The notes: generated by a model not told the origin, from the sequence alone. Shown: positions 50,217 through 59,529, numbered from the stretch's first letter. The stretch is DNA of 64,000 nt from a bacterium (GCA_029990205.1 JAPEKQ010000002.1:126501-190500); one strand, 5' to 3'. Made by a program: numbers and translations.

Positions 50217-52499
50217 CTACTGTCCCCAGACCGACTGCAGCATGCACCACTGCTCCGGGTACTTCCCGATGTAGTCCTCGAAGACGTGAGCTATCCGCTG
50301 TGTGTAGCTGCGGACCGCGGTGTCGAAGTCGTCCGTGCACTCCGGGAAGATCGGCCGTTCGATGTGCCCCACGTAGCTCCCGTCCGGCTGGCGGATGCAG
50401 AACCCCGGAACGATGGCGGCCCCGCTCTTGAGCGCGAGCCACGCGGCCCCCTTCGGGAGCTCAGCCTTCTCACCGAAGAACTCGACGTCCACCCCCCTTG
50501 CGCCGAGGAGGCTCTCGCCGACGAGGAACACGATCTCGTTGCGCTTGAGCGCGCGCCAGATACGCATCGGCTTGCCGAGCGGGATGACGTTGAGCCCGCG
50601 GACCTCGCGCATCATCGTGACCGCCTCGTCGGACGCGCCGTCCGTCACAGGTTCGACGATCGCAGACATGCTCGGAAGATCCTCGACCTGCGCGAGCGCG
50701 GCCGCTCCCATGTCCCAGCTTCCGACGTGCGCCGTGACGAAGATCGCGCCCTTGCCGCGCTTGAGCGCGTGCTTGAGATGGTCGAGCCCCTCGACACGGA
50801 CCATGTCCCGAACCTGACGCCAGAGCCCTCCCCCGGTCAGCCCGAAGAAGTCAACGTAGTAGTGGCCGTAGCTTCTGAACATGGATCGGGCCAGCGCCTT
50901 GACCTCGCGGCTGTCCTCGGGATGCCCGATGACTCGCGAGGCGTTCGACCGCGCGGAGTTCCGCTTCGTCCGGAGGAGGAACGCCGCCAGACCGGAGAGC
51001 GCGCCGGCGAGCCGATAGCTCAGGCGGCGCGGGATGCGCGCGGCGACACTGGTCGCGAGCTTCATCACCGGATACGCGTTGAGGAGATTGAGCTTCGATG
51101 TGTCCGCGTAGAGGAACGGTGAGATGGCGGCGAAGGCGACCCCGGCGAGACCGACGACGACCATGAGCTGCCGTGGGCCGGTGATGTCGACGATGAACCC
51201 GGAGAGAATACCCCCGAGCCCGAACGCCGCTTTCGAGACCATGTCACGGAAACCGAAGGCCTTCCCGATACTGGTATCCGTCATCATCTCCTGAAGGATG
51301 GTGTCGCACGTCACGTTCGTCGGCGCGATGAAGAGCCCGGCCAGGAAGATGCCGAACGAGAGCCCGAGAAGACTGCCGGCGGCGGCCATCGCCACGATGG
51401 TCACGCCGGCGAGCGCCATGCTCACGGCGATGATCGCGCGCCGCTGCGCGTGCGCGAAGAAGCGTCCCACGACGAGCGAGCCGACCAGCATGCCGATCCC
51501 GGCGAGCGAGAAGAGCTGCCCCAGCCCGGCGGTGCCCATCTGGAACTCGTTCCGGACGAGTACGGGCAGAGCGATCAGCACGAACCCCGAGAGCATCATC
51601 GCGCTCGCAGAGGAGATGGTGGAGTAGACCACCAGCGGGCTGCGCCGCATCTGCGAGAGTCCGTCCTTCAGATCTCGCACCAGCCGGTGGTAGGTCGAAC
51701 CGATGACCTCCGCCTCTTCCTCGATCGGCGCGGCGAGCTCGTGTCCCAGTTTCGCCGCCTCCTCCGCGAACTCGGCGCGGCTGTGCGCCGAGAGCGCGTG
51801 CTTTGCGCTCTCGCCCATGGCCTTTCGATGCTCTGCGAGCTCCGCCGTCCGTTCCGCTGTGATCTCGGAGATGCTCCGGAGCGCGATGAAGGCGACGAGC
51901 GTAGCGGAGATGATGTACGTCCCCGAGTCGGCCAGGAACCCCATGGTGTAGCCGTACTTCTCGACGAGGATCCCGCCGCCCCATGGCCCGACGATGAGGG
52001 CGGCGACCGTCGACACGTTGAGAAGCGCGTTCGCCTGCATCAGCTTCCCGCCGGAGACGATCTGAGGAAGCGCGGCGGACTTCGCTGAGAGGTAGAACCG
52101 GTTGACGGTGTAGACGAGGAATATGATGCCGTAGACGGCCGCCATCGACCCCGAGACGAACGGCACGAGGGCGACGAGCCCCGCGCGAATGAGGTCGGAC
52201 GTGATCATCATGGTCTTCCGGCTCACCCTGTCCGCGTAGACGCCGGAGATGGGACCGAAGAACAGAACGGGAGCGCTGGCGAGCAGGAGCACCTTCGAGA
52301 ACTCGAGACCGCTCGTCCTCGTTCCCGCGCTCACCGCGAAGATCAGGGCGGTCAGCGCCATCAGGTTGAGATGGTCACCGGCCTGTGACATGAGCGAGCC
52401 GGCCCAGAGCAGGGAGAACCCGCGCGAACGGAAGAGGTTGAAGAACCCCTTCGTCCGCTCGTTCACGAGCCCGTCCCGGATGTTCGCTCGCTCCGTCAT
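50217..52499 (-). CDS. Fusion of MFS transporter and LpxL/PatA-type lipid acyltransferase
   Basis: A 760-residue fusion. Residues 20-465 are an MFS permease with about 12 helices: GSLMSQAGDHLNLMALTALI and FGPISGVYADRVSRKTMM hold the DR-x-GR-like loop 2-3 motif. A charged cytoplasmic loop at 210-285 separates the halves. Residues 475-760 are a lysophospholipid acyltransferase of the LpxL/HtrB type: AIFVTAHVGSWDMG gives the H-x4-D motif (His591, Asp596), as in PatA rather than the H-x4-E of LpxL. The ending YPEQWCMLQSVWGQ is also typical. It could acylate a glycolipid and translocate it. ATG overlaps the PHA-type regulator stop (ATGA). Confidence 0.87.
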   Translation of the reverse strand: MTERANIRDGLVNERTKGFFNLFRSRGFSLLWAGSLMSQAGDHLNLMALTALIFAVSAGTRTSGLEFSKVLLLASAPVLFFGPISGVYADRVSRKTMMITSDLIRAGLVALVPFVSGSMAAVYGIIFLVYTVNRFYLSAKSAALPQIVSGGKLMQANALLNVSTVAALIVGPWGGGILVEKYGYTMGFLADSGTYIISATLVAFIALRSISEITAERTAELAEHRKAMGESAKHALSAHSRAEFAEEAAKLGHELAAPIEEEAEVIGSTYHRLVRDLKDGLSQMRRSPLVVYSTISSASAMMLSGFVLIALPVLVRNEFQMGTAGLGQLFSLAGIGMLVGSLVVGRFFAHAQRRAIIAVSMALAGVTIVAMAAAGSLLGLSFGIFLAGLFIAPTNVTCDTILQEMMTDTSIGKAFGFRDMVSKAAFGLGGILSGFIVDITGPRQLMVVVGLAGVAFAAISPFLYADTSKLNLLNAYPVMKLATSVAARIPRRLSYRLAGALSGLAAFLLRTKRNSARSNASRVIGHPEDSREVKALARSMFRSYGHYYVDFFGLTGGGLWRQVRDMVRVEGLDHLKHALKRGKGAIFVTAHVGSWDMGAAALAQVEDLPSMSAIVEPVTDGASDEAVTMMREVRGLNVIPLGKPMRIWRALKRNEIVFLVGESLLGARGVDVEFFGEKAELPKGAAWLALKSGAAIVPGFCIRQPDGSYVGHIERPIFPECTDDFDTAVRSYTQRIAHVFEDYIGKYPEQWCMLQSVWGQ

Positions 52500-52807
52500 G
52501 CTATCCCCACCCTTGCCTTCTCCAGTTCCGCGGTCTCACACGGGACGGCCTCACTCGTTTCCGTCAGCACCGCGAACAGCCGGTTCGCAATGCGGGCCGC
52601 GACGGCGTCGTCCGGGTGACGTTTGAGGCGCTCGACCAACGCGTGGAGCAGCGTCACGGTCGTGATGTCCTCGTGTGTCGACCGGTGTTCGACCCGCACA
52701 TCCTCGCCCTTGAGCGCGATGCCGGCGAGTTCGACAAGCGTGATCGCGCGCCCGCTGTGCGTGTCGTAGAGACGCCGATTGGAGTACTTATGGATGAGAC
52801 GCGCCAT
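52496..52807 (-). CDS. PHB/PHA accumulation regulator DNA-binding-domain protein
   Basis: A 103-residue protein. LIHKYSNRRLYDTHSGRAIT followed by LVELAGIALKGEDVRVEH and THEDITTVTLLHAL match the PhaR/PHB_acc_N domain, a small DNA-binding module that in PHA producers also senses polymer granules. No PHA synthase, phasin or PhaB gene is in the window, so it probably has another target here, perhaps the lipid genes it is coupled to. ATG at 52807 is favoured by the family start; ATG at 52813 or GTG at 52816 are alternatives. It overlaps the MFS-acyltransferase start by 4 bp. Confidence 0.78.
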   Translation of the reverse strand: MARLIHKYSNRRLYDTHSGRAITLVELAGIALKGEDVRVEHRSTHEDITTVTLLHALVERLKRHPDDAVAARIANRLFAVLTETSEAVPCETAELEKARVGIA

Positions 52808-52854
52808 GAGCATCACTCAGATATGGTTTTCAGGAGTTTGTGCGTCGCACCATT

Positions 52855-52883
52855 ATGCTAGGAGGACGGCCGCCCACCGTCAA
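52855..52883 (-). promoter_or_regulatory. Candidate promoter for the PHA-type regulator / lipid gene unit
   Basis: Minus strand TTGACG (52878-52883), 17-bp spacer, TAGCAT (52855-52860, running on into AAT), about 45 bp before the start. An imperfect AGGAGG/CCTCCT inverted pairing flanks it. Confidence 0.4.
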
Positions 52884-52934
52884 GCCTTTTCCTCCTAGAT
52901 AGTTTGGGCACTCGGAGAGGCCCCTGGAACAGGC

Positions 52935-54953
52935 CTATCTGCCGGTGCGGCGGCGAGTTGCCGACCTCACCAGCGACCAGGTCAGCAGCCCGAACAGGAC
53001 GATACCGACGAGGCTGCTGTACCCCCCGGCCCAGGTACTGCCGATCGAGATACGCTCGGTCAGGCCGATGTTGTCGAACCAGGCGACCAGGAGTCCGACG
53101 ATGGCGCCGCCGGCGATCAGCCCCGAACTCATCAGCACTCCGTTCTCCCGCCGCTCCTGCCTCAACCGCTCGTCCTTCACGCGCTCCGAGAAGAGACGGA
53201 CGAGACCACCGACCATGATCGGGGTCGACAGCCTGACCGGGAGGTAGAGCCCTACGGCGAACGGCAGGGACGGGACCCCAAGGAGTTCAACGCACGCGGC
53301 GATGAGCGCGCCGATAAGGACGAGAGTCCACGGCAGCGACATCGTCAGCACGCCCTTGACCACCATCGACATGAGGACCGCCTGCGGCGCGGGAAGCTCC
53401 TCCGAGCCGATGCCGTACGTCTCGTGCAGGAACAGCACGACCCAGCCGATGAAGATTGCCGAGCTGAGCACGCCGATCACCTCACCGAGCTGCTGACGCC
53501 ACGGCGTCGCCCCGATGAGGAACCCCGTCTTGAGGTCCTGCGATGTGTCCGACGAGATGCAGATGGCGATACAGACCACGGCGCCGACGGTGATGGCCGC
53601 GATCATCCCCGCGGGCCCGGTCCATCCCATGGCGAGGAAGATCACGCTCGTCCCAAGGAGTGTCGCGATCGTCATCCCCGACGCGGGCATCGACGAGCTC
53701 CCGACGAGCCCGACGATCCTCGATGCCACCGTGACGAAGAAGAAACTGAAGATCACGATGAGAAGCGCTCCGAGCGCGTTGACGGGAACGCCAGGAGAGA
53801 GCCACGTGATGAGTCCGAGCACGATCGCGCCACCGGCGACGTACTGGAGCGGGATGTCGATCGTCGTCCGCTTCCGGTACTCACCACCGCTCGCGCCTGC
53901 CGCCGCTCCCCCATCGTCACCGCCGCTGCCCGTACAACCCGCATCGGCCGCTGCGCCCGCGGCGCCCCCCGCTCCAGTCGCCTTGCGCTTGCCGAGCATC
54001 TCGCGGAATGCCTCGCCGAACGAACTGGCCATCGTCGGGATGGCGCGGATGAGTGTCACGATGCCGCCGAACGCCACGGCGCCCGCGCCGATGTAGCGGA
54101 TGTAGTTGTCCCAGATGTCGCTCGGTCCCATCGACGCGATGGTGACCTCGGCCGGGAAGATGGGCGTCTGCATCCCCTCGCCGAAGAGCTTGATCATCGG
54201 GATCAGCACGAGCCACCCAAGAGCGCCGCCCGCCAGCATCACGCCCGCGATCCGCGGGCCGATGACGAAGCCGACGCCAAGCAGTGCGGCCTTGAGGTCC
54301 GCTCCGATGGTCGCGCCGCTCGCCCGGCGGAAGCTCCACGAGACGCGGTACGGCCAGAGCGCGAGGCCCTGCATGAGGAACGTGTAGACGGCTCCAAGCC
54401 CGACGCCGGTCATGACGCGGCGGATCTGCTCACCGCCGGTGTCACCGGCGACGAGAACCTCGGCGCACGCCGTTCCCTCGGGGAACGGGAGCTTTCCGTG
54501 CTCCCGAACCATCAGGTACTTGCGGAGCGGGATCATGAACAGGACGCCGAGCAGTCCACCGACGATCGAGAGGATGAAGATCCTGGAGATCTGCGGCATG
54601 AACCCGAGCACGATGAGCGCCGGGATCGTGAAGATGATGCCGCCGGCGAGCGACTCACCGGCCGAACCCACGGTCTGCACCATGTTGTTCTCGAGCACCG
54701 AGGGCTTGCGCCTGAACGCGCGCGTCAGCGAGACCGCGATGACGGCGGCCGGGATCGAGGCCGAGACCGTGATGCCGACCTGGAGACCGAGGTAGGCGTT
54801 CGCCGCGCCGAACACGATACCGACGAGTACTCCGATGAGGATCGACCGCAGCGTGAACTCCGGCATGCTCGCGGTGTGATGAACGTACGGCCCATACTCG
54901 CCGCCCTTGCAGCCGCCGTACGCATCTGGTCCCAGACATCGCTTCTCGCTCAT
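52935..54953 (-). CDS. OPT-family oligopeptide/metal-chelate transporter
   Basis: A 672-residue protein with about 14-16 helices. PEFTLRSILIGVLVGIVFG and AANAYLGLQVGITVSASIPA are the OPT opening, followed by ENNMVQTVGSAGESLAGGI and FPEGTACAEVL. These mark the prokaryotic OPT group that takes up peptides or metal chelates with protons. The N-terminus has four Cys-or-Gly-rich residues (CLGPDAYGGCKGG), unusual for the family. A Gly/Ala-rich cytoplasmic linker (about 315-355) splits the protein. ATG follows GGGGGAGAG. It is the third of four same-strand transport genes. Confidence 0.88.
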   Translation of the reverse strand: MSEKRCLGPDAYGGCKGGEYGPYVHHTASMPEFTLRSILIGVLVGIVFGAANAYLGLQVGITVSASIPAAVIAVSLTRAFRRKPSVLENNMVQTVGSAGESLAGGIIFTIPALIVLGFMPQISRIFILSIVGGLLGVLFMIPLRKYLMVREHGKLPFPEGTACAEVLVAGDTGGEQIRRVMTGVGLGAVYTFLMQGLALWPYRVSWSFRRASGATIGADLKAALLGVGFVIGPRIAGVMLAGGALGWLVLIPMIKLFGEGMQTPIFPAEVTIASMGPSDIWDNYIRYIGAGAVAFGGIVTLIRAIPTMASSFGEAFREMLGKRKATGAGGAAGAAADAGCTGSGGDDGGAAAGASGGEYRKRTTIDIPLQYVAGGAIVLGLITWLSPGVPVNALGALLIVIFSFFFVTVASRIVGLVGSSSMPASGMTIATLLGTSVIFLAMGWTGPAGMIAAITVGAVVCIAICISSDTSQDLKTGFLIGATPWRQQLGEVIGVLSSAIFIGWVVLFLHETYGIGSEELPAPQAVLMSMVVKGVLTMSLPWTLVLIGALIAACVELLGVPSLPFAVGLYLPVRLSTPIMVGGLVRLFSERVKDERLRQERRENGVLMSSGLIAGGAIVGLLVAWFDNIGLTERISIGSTWAGGYSSLVGIVLFGLLTWSLVRSATRRRTGR

Positions 54954-55055
54954 GCTCTCCCCCCGTTGAGCCGCGAACCTCGCGCCGGCATCGCTCCGGC
55001 GCCTGTTGCCCGGACGCCTGTTGTCTGTTGTTTGAGCGACGCGCCGCGGGGCGCG

Positions 55056-55958
55056 TCACGATTCATCGGATGTACCGGGCGCGTCCCCCCTCGAGATCAG
55101 GAAGACCGCGCCCATGATCAGTGCCGCGCCGCCCATCGCCCCCGGCGTGAGTCGCTCTCCGAACACGAGAGCCGCCAGGGCGAGGGCGAAGACGATCTCG
55201 ATGAGCAGGATAACACACGAACTGGTCGCCGAGATGGATTTGAGTCCCCACGACCAGAGCAGGAACGGCAGCACCGTGCAGAGGACGGCCGTGTACACCA
55301 CGACCCAGAGTCTTCCATCGAGCGGCGGCGGTCCACCGTGTCCCAGAACCAGCGCGACCGGCAGAACCGTCAGCGCGGTCATCGTCGTCATGGCCGCCGT
55401 CAGCGCGCGGACGTCCACCTCCCCCGACGCGACGATCCGCTTGTCGAGCAGGATGAAGGCGGTCCAGAGAACCGCGGCGGCAAGCACGAGCAGATCGCCC
55501 GTCAGTTCGGGCCCCGCCGTCAGGCGCAGGGCTCCTCCGGTCGTCACGAGGAAGACGCCGATCATGCCCAGCGCGATGGCCGTGACCTTCGCCGGCGTGA
55601 ACCGCTCGCGGAACACGTACCGCGACGCGATGGCGACGAGGATGGTGCTGCTGTTGACGAACAGCGCCGCCTTCCCGGCAGTCGTCAGTGTCTGTCCCTT
55701 GAACTGGAGCGCGAAACCGATGCCGTTGGACACACCGAGCCAGACGATGAGCGGGTCTCTCAGGAGCCGACCGAGCGTACGGAGACGACCGGTCAGAGCT
55801 GCGTACGAGACGGCGATCACCGCGGCGGTCGCGAAGCGGAGGAGAACGAACCAGTAGGGGTCGATGGAGCGAAGCCCGAGCTTGACGACGACGAACGACG
55901 AGCCCCACAGAAGTCCCGCGAGCGCGGTGGCTGCGATGGGTGCTCTCCGTTGACTCAA
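55056..55958 (-). CDS. EamA/DMT-superfamily transporter
   Basis: A 300-residue protein with ten helices in two EamA repeats. ALAGLLWGSSFVVVKLGLRS opens the first repeat and LLVLAAAVLWTAFILLDKRI the second; FGERLTPGAMGGAALIMGAV is the typical last helix. Such proteins export or exchange amino acids, nucleotides or other metabolites; the substrate is not predictable. It lies 8 bp downstream of the DUF401 gene and 102 bp upstream of the OPT gene, so the three may be co-transcribed. Confidence 0.87.
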   Translation of the reverse strand: MSQRRAPIAATALAGLLWGSSFVVVKLGLRSIDPYWFVLLRFATAAVIAVSYAALTGRLRTLGRLLRDPLIVWLGVSNGIGFALQFKGQTLTTAGKAALFVNSSTILVAIASRYVFRERFTPAKVTAIALGMIGVFLVTTGGALRLTAGPELTGDLLVLAAAVLWTAFILLDKRIVASGEVDVRALTAAMTTMTALTVLPVALVLGHGGPPPLDGRLWVVVYTAVLCTVLPFLLWSWGLKSISATSSCVILLIEIVFALALAALVFGERLTPGAMGGAALIMGAVFLISRGDAPGTSDES

Positions 55959-55966
55959 TCCGCCTC

Positions 55967-57184
55967 CTAGCCCGAGGGCCAGAGCACCAGGGCGATCGCC
56001 ACGACCATGAGAAGCACGAGCGGAAGCGCCATCATCCGATAGAAGCGCGAGAACGTGGCGCCGAAGTGTTCGCGTGCGAGAACGAGACAGAGATGCACCG
56101 GGGAGATCAGACAGCCGACGAACCCGGAGCAGAAGGCGAGCATGACGAGATGCATGTCCGGCTCGGGTGAACCGAAGAGCGGCACGAGAAGTGGAAAGGT
56201 CACCCCGACGAACGCGAGCGTCACTCCCGTGATGAGCCCGATGAGCATCGGGACGGCGATGATGACGATGAGCTCGGGCATCTGCATCTGGATGAGGAAC
56301 TCCGGAACCGACTCACGGATCCCGGTCGCGATCAGGAGGTGCTTGTAGGCGCCCACGCCGAAGACGAGTGTGATGATCTGCGGAGCCACGCCCTTGCGGA
56401 GCGAGAGCGCGACGTCCCTCACATTGGCCTTCTCGAAGATCGCCATCAGGGCGATCACGGCCAGGACGACGAGGATGAGCTCGAGCTTGAGAACGAGCGC
56501 GCCGGTGATGACGATGGCGAAGGGAAGGACGCCCTTGATGAGCTCGGGCCACGCGCGGCGTCTCTCCTCCGGGGATGTCTCGTTCCGCCCCGCTCGGACC
56601 AGGCGCAGCACGAAGATCACGCCGCCGACGATCGCCGCAAGCGTGAGAGGCCAGCCGGCGAGAAAGACGTCGGTCACGCTCCGGCCGATGAGCGTCGCGG
56701 TGAAGACGACACCCGGATAGAGAGGCCAGATGTACTCCCAGACGTGCCGAAACCAGTAGCTGATGAAGAGGAGTTCCTCCGGCGAGACATCGTCGTCCTT
56801 GAGCGCGGTTCCGATCATCGGCGCGGTGAGCATCGTTCCCCCCGGCATGGGCAGGAGCCCGCCGAACGCCGGGATGAGCGCCACGACGATGCGGTTGTCG
56901 CGGATCATCTTCTTGAGACCGGCCACGAGATGATCGAGATATCCGAGCTTCCCGGCGAACGCGCCGAGAGCGAGGATCGTGGCGATCCGCCCGAAGAGCA
57001 GGAGCGTGTCCTTGTCGATAGCGGCTGCCCAGACTTCGAGAACCGTCCACTTCGGCGCGAACCCGGCCCCGAGCGCCATCGTGCACGCGCCCGCGAGCAT
57101 CGCGAGACCGAGGTCGACTCGGAACCGCACGAGGACAATGATCAGGACGATCGATGCAGCCAACGCCAGGATGTCTCTCTCCAC
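55967..57184 (-). CDS. DUF401-family integral membrane protein (anion-permease-like)
   Basis: A 405-residue protein with about 11 helices. IPAFGGLLPMPGGTMLTAPM and its second-half counterpart CLISPVHLCLVLAREHFGAT are the DUF401 signatures, laid out like the two hairpins of IT-superfamily carriers. A transport role is inferred; no substrate is known to me. GTG at 57184 has GGAG 8 bp upstream; GTG at 57193 is in frame but overlaps that site. It starts the DUF401/EamA/OPT run. Confidence 0.8.
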   Translation of the reverse strand: MERDILALAASIVLIIVLVRFRVDLGLAMLAGACTMALGAGFAPKWTVLEVWAAAIDKDTLLLFGRIATILALGAFAGKLGYLDHLVAGLKKMIRDNRIVVALIPAFGGLLPMPGGTMLTAPMIGTALKDDDVSPEELLFISYWFRHVWEYIWPLYPGVVFTATLIGRSVTDVFLAGWPLTLAAIVGGVIFVLRLVRAGRNETSPEERRRAWPELIKGVLPFAIVITGALVLKLELILVVLAVIALMAIFEKANVRDVALSLRKGVAPQIITLVFGVGAYKHLLIATGIRESVPEFLIQMQMPELIVIIAVPMLIGLITGVTLAFVGVTFPLLVPLFGSPEPDMHLVMLAFCSGFVGCLISPVHLCLVLAREHFGATFSRFYRMMALPLVLLMVVAIALVLWPSG

Positions 57185-57263
57185 GCAGTCCACTCCATCC
57201 TATAGAGAGGGGCGCAGCAGACACCCTGCCGCGCCCCATCGTGTCGAATACGTCGTAACTCCC

Positions 57264-58079
57264 CTACTCAAGCTCCGACAGGGCGAGGTTCATCCGAACC
57301 ATGTCGTCGCGCCACTTGTAGAAGCTCTCGGTGTACGTCACGAGTGAGATGAACTGCGCGAGATTCGTGACGCCGCGCTCCTCCATGTGCTTCTTGAGCT
57401 TCGAGTCGGCCGGGAGGTTCTTCATCCACTTCTGGAAGTACTCCTCCTTCTCACCGAAGTGCCGGACGAGAGCCTCGTCCGTCGGCTCCTGGTACCGCTC
57501 CTCGTGAACGACAGCCTCGAGCGGGAGCGACGGCGCGAGCACCGGGCGCTCGGCCGGGTGTCCGATCAGGAGCATGGCCGCCGGAAGCACGCCCTTGGGA
57601 AGCGAGAAGAAGTCGAGCGTCGTGTACGGCTGCCACACGATCTCCTGGACGTACTGCGAGCCCAGTCCGAGTGACTCAGCTGCGATGACGGCGTTCTGAG
57701 CCGCCGTGTAGACCGAACGGAGCGCGACCCAGAGCACGCCGATGCCCTTGAAGTGAGCCGTGCCGCCCTGGACCTCGGCCCAGCGGTTCAGACGATTCGT
57801 ATCGACGCAGAACAGGACCGAGACGGGCGCCTGCTCGATGCACTTCTTCCGCCCCTCACACAGCATCTCGTTGAGCTTCTTCCTCCGCTCGATGTCACGC
57901 ACAACGATCATCGAGAACGGCTGGGAGCCACGGTACCCGCCGGTCAGCGTGCCCCCGGGACCGGACGCCCTGAGTGCCGCCGTGAGGATCTGATCAAGAG
58001 ACTCCTTGGTCACCTCCTCATCCGTGAACTCGACGATGCTCCGCCTGTCGTAGATCGCTTCCAGACAGCTCTTCTCCAC
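57264..58079 (-). CDS. Nitroreductase-family flavoprotein
   Basis: A 271-residue FMN-dependent oxidoreductase. YDRRSIVEFTDEEVTKESLD with the R-R-S phosphate contact is the standard N-terminus; AALRASGPGGTL, then AQNAVIAAESLGLGSQYVQE, then PAAMLLIGHPAERP are the later conserved blocks. A C-terminal extension of about 65 residues (EEKEEYFQKWMKNL region) is longer than in NfsB-type enzymes. It reduces nitro groups, quinones or other acceptors with NAD(P)H; the natural substrate is unknown. It lies 39 bp downstream of the sigma factor gene on the same strand. Confidence 0.87.
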   Translation of the reverse strand: MEKSCLEAIYDRRSIVEFTDEEVTKESLDQILTAALRASGPGGTLTGGYRGSQPFSMIVVRDIERRKKLNEMLCEGRKKCIEQAPVSVLFCVDTNRLNRWAEVQGGTAHFKGIGVLWVALRSVYTAAQNAVIAAESLGLGSQYVQEIVWQPYTTLDFFSLPKGVLPAAMLLIGHPAERPVLAPSLPLEAVVHEERYQEPTDEALVRHFGEKEEYFQKWMKNLPADSKLKKHMEERGVTNLAQFISLVTYTESFYKWRDDMVRMNLALSELE

Positions 58080-58118
58080 GTCACTCCTCCTGATCTGCCG
58101 GCCGTTGTCGGTCCGGTG

Positions 58119-58712
58119 TTACACGTTCTGTTCCGAGATGATCTTTCTCAACATGGCGCGCGCCCGATGCAGATGGGTCTTCAGTGTGCCCATCGGGAGC
58201 CCGAGTACATCGGCAACTTCCTTGTAGCTCCTCTGCTCGAGATAGAAGAGCGTGATCACAGTACGATACTGGTCCGGCAGCTCTGCAACCGCCGCGCGGA
58301 CCTGCGTCCTGAACTCGGCGTCGACGACAAGCTGATCGGGTCTGGTCCTCTTCGGTTCGACGTCGATCGCAGATTCGATGTGCGGACCCGCGTCGATGTC
58401 GACGGCCGGCGCGCGCTTGCGGCGCCGCTTGAGGTGCGTCAGCGCGCGGTTCGTCGCGATGCGGTAGAGCCAACTCGAGAACTTCGCGTCGCCCCGGAAT
58501 CTACCGATGGCCCGATACGCGCGAACGAACGCCTCCTGCGCCGCGTCGTAGGCATCCTCATCGTCACCAAGGATGCGCGCGGAGATCGTGAAGACGTAGT
58601 CCGAGTATCGCTCGACGAGGACCGCGTACGCGTCCTCAGAGCCTCCCTGGGTCAGGGCGACCAGTTCCTCGTCACCGAGCGACCGCAGTTCAACGCTGTC
58701 AGGAGCAGCCAT
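58119..58712 (-). CDS. ECF-type RNA polymerase sigma factor
   Basis: A 197-residue sigma-70 family protein from ATG at 58712 (GGGAG upstream). Region 2 (about 20-90) has DAYDAAQEAFVRAYRAIGRF and SSWLYRIATNRALTHLKRRR. After an acidic linker, region 4 (about 140-190) has LPDQYRTVITLFYLEQRSYK and VADVLGLPMGTLKTHLHRAR as the helix-turn-helix. It directs RNA polymerase to stress- or envelope-type promoters. The likely anti-sigma protein is encoded at 59702-60295 on the same strand, with a plus-strand gene in between, an uncommon arrangement. Confidence 0.92.
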   Translation of the reverse strand: MAAPDSVELRSLGDEELVALTQGGSEDAYAVLVERYSDYVFTISARILGDDEDAYDAAQEAFVRAYRAIGRFRGDAKFSSWLYRIATNRALTHLKRRRKRAPAVDIDAGPHIESAIDVEPKRTRPDQLVVDAEFRTQVRAAVAELPDQYRTVITLFYLEQRSYKEVADVLGLPMGTLKTHLHRARAMLRKIISEQNV

Positions 58713-58793
58713 CGGCACTCCCGGGACATTCGGACGCACCCGTACACCCAGCCGACCATCCGCAGTTGACCGGCGGGCCGGGTACGACCGACA

Positions 58794-58821
58794 ATGCTAG
58801 CAGAATAGGGACTGAATCCAA
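58794..58821 (-). promoter_or_regulatory. Possible promoter of the ECF sigma factor gene
   Basis: Minus strand TTGGAT (58816-58821), 16-bp spacer, TAGCAT (58794-58799). Weak match, seen by eye; an ECF-type autoregulated promoter could equally be present. Confidence 0.3.
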
Positions 58822-58986
58822 GATGTTTTCGGAGCGAAACCCTACCCCCCACACCGGGGTCATAGAAGGCGACAAGGAGATGAACTGAGGGTCCGTCAGT
58901 GAAGAGTCGCGACGGGTCGGATCCCCGGCACGAGCAGGACCGGGACCCGTGCGCCAGAGCGGCAAAGGCCGCAGGAGGAAGTCGCC

Positions 58987-59439
58987 ATGTTGATCCCCGA
59001 GATTCTCTTCGGGATGACCATGACCCTCATCAGCATCGGTGGAACCGTCGTGATCATCATGCTGATCGTCCGAGCCATCCAGAACGGCCGGGCGACCCGT
59101 GAGCGGGCCTTCAAGGCAGCGCTGGACCGCGGTATCTACGACCCGAGGATCATGAACCCCAGTCCCACCGGGAGCGGCGCAGCATCTCTGGGTTGGGGCA
59201 TCTTCTTCGCGATGGTAGGCCTCGCGCTCTTGATCGGCTTCCTGATCCTCGGCATCGCCGGGGACGCGGCGCTCGGCGGTCTGATCCCGCTTGCCATCGG
59301 CATCGGTCTGATCGCCTTCCACATCATCATCAAGCGCAATCAGAGCGACATCGAGCACAACGGGGATCCGGTCAGGTTCGATCCCGGCGTCACCCCGACC
59401 GTGGCGACGAAGGACGACCACCAGGTCCTCGGCGGATAG
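58987..59439 (+). CDS. Hypothetical membrane protein, DUF6249-like
   Basis: A 150-residue protein from ATG at 58987 (AGGAGGAAG upstream). Helices at about 5-30, 65-90 and 95-112; a basic loop after the first (RAIQNGRATRERAFKAALDRGIYDP) and a polar tail. The pattern resembles the DUF6249 proteins often found beside ECF sigma/anti-sigma genes. Function unknown. It lies divergent from the sigma gene and convergent with the anti-sigma gene, suggesting membership in the same regulon. Followed by a strong hairpin. Confidence 0.7.
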   Translation: MLIPEILFGMTMTLISIGGTVVIIMLIVRAIQNGRATRERAFKAALDRGIYDPRIMNPSPTGSGAASLGWGIFFAMVGLALLIGFLILGIAGDAALGGLIPLAIGIGLIAFHIIIKRNQSDIEHNGDPVRFDPGVTPTVATKDDHQVLGG

Positions 59440-59481
59440 CTGAAGAAGACACCACCGCCTCAACTGATCCTGATGACAAGA

Positions 59482-59529
59482 CCGCCCGGCCTGAAGGTCC
59501 ACGAGACCTTCGAGCCGGGCGGAGTCTTT
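59482..59529 (+). terminator. Terminator after the DUF6249-like gene
   Basis: CCGCCCGGC pairs with GCCGGGCGG (59482-59490 and 59514-59522), with an inner GAAGGTC/GACCTTC stem, followed by AGTCTTT. The rest of the 262-bp gap up to 59701 holds nothing else I can name. Confidence 0.7.

Noticed and set aside
53424-55970. 848-codon open frame on the plus strand spanning the OPT and EamA genes
   Set aside because: Spans two clear membrane protein genes and the gap between them; composition is a charged repeat of D, E, R and H.
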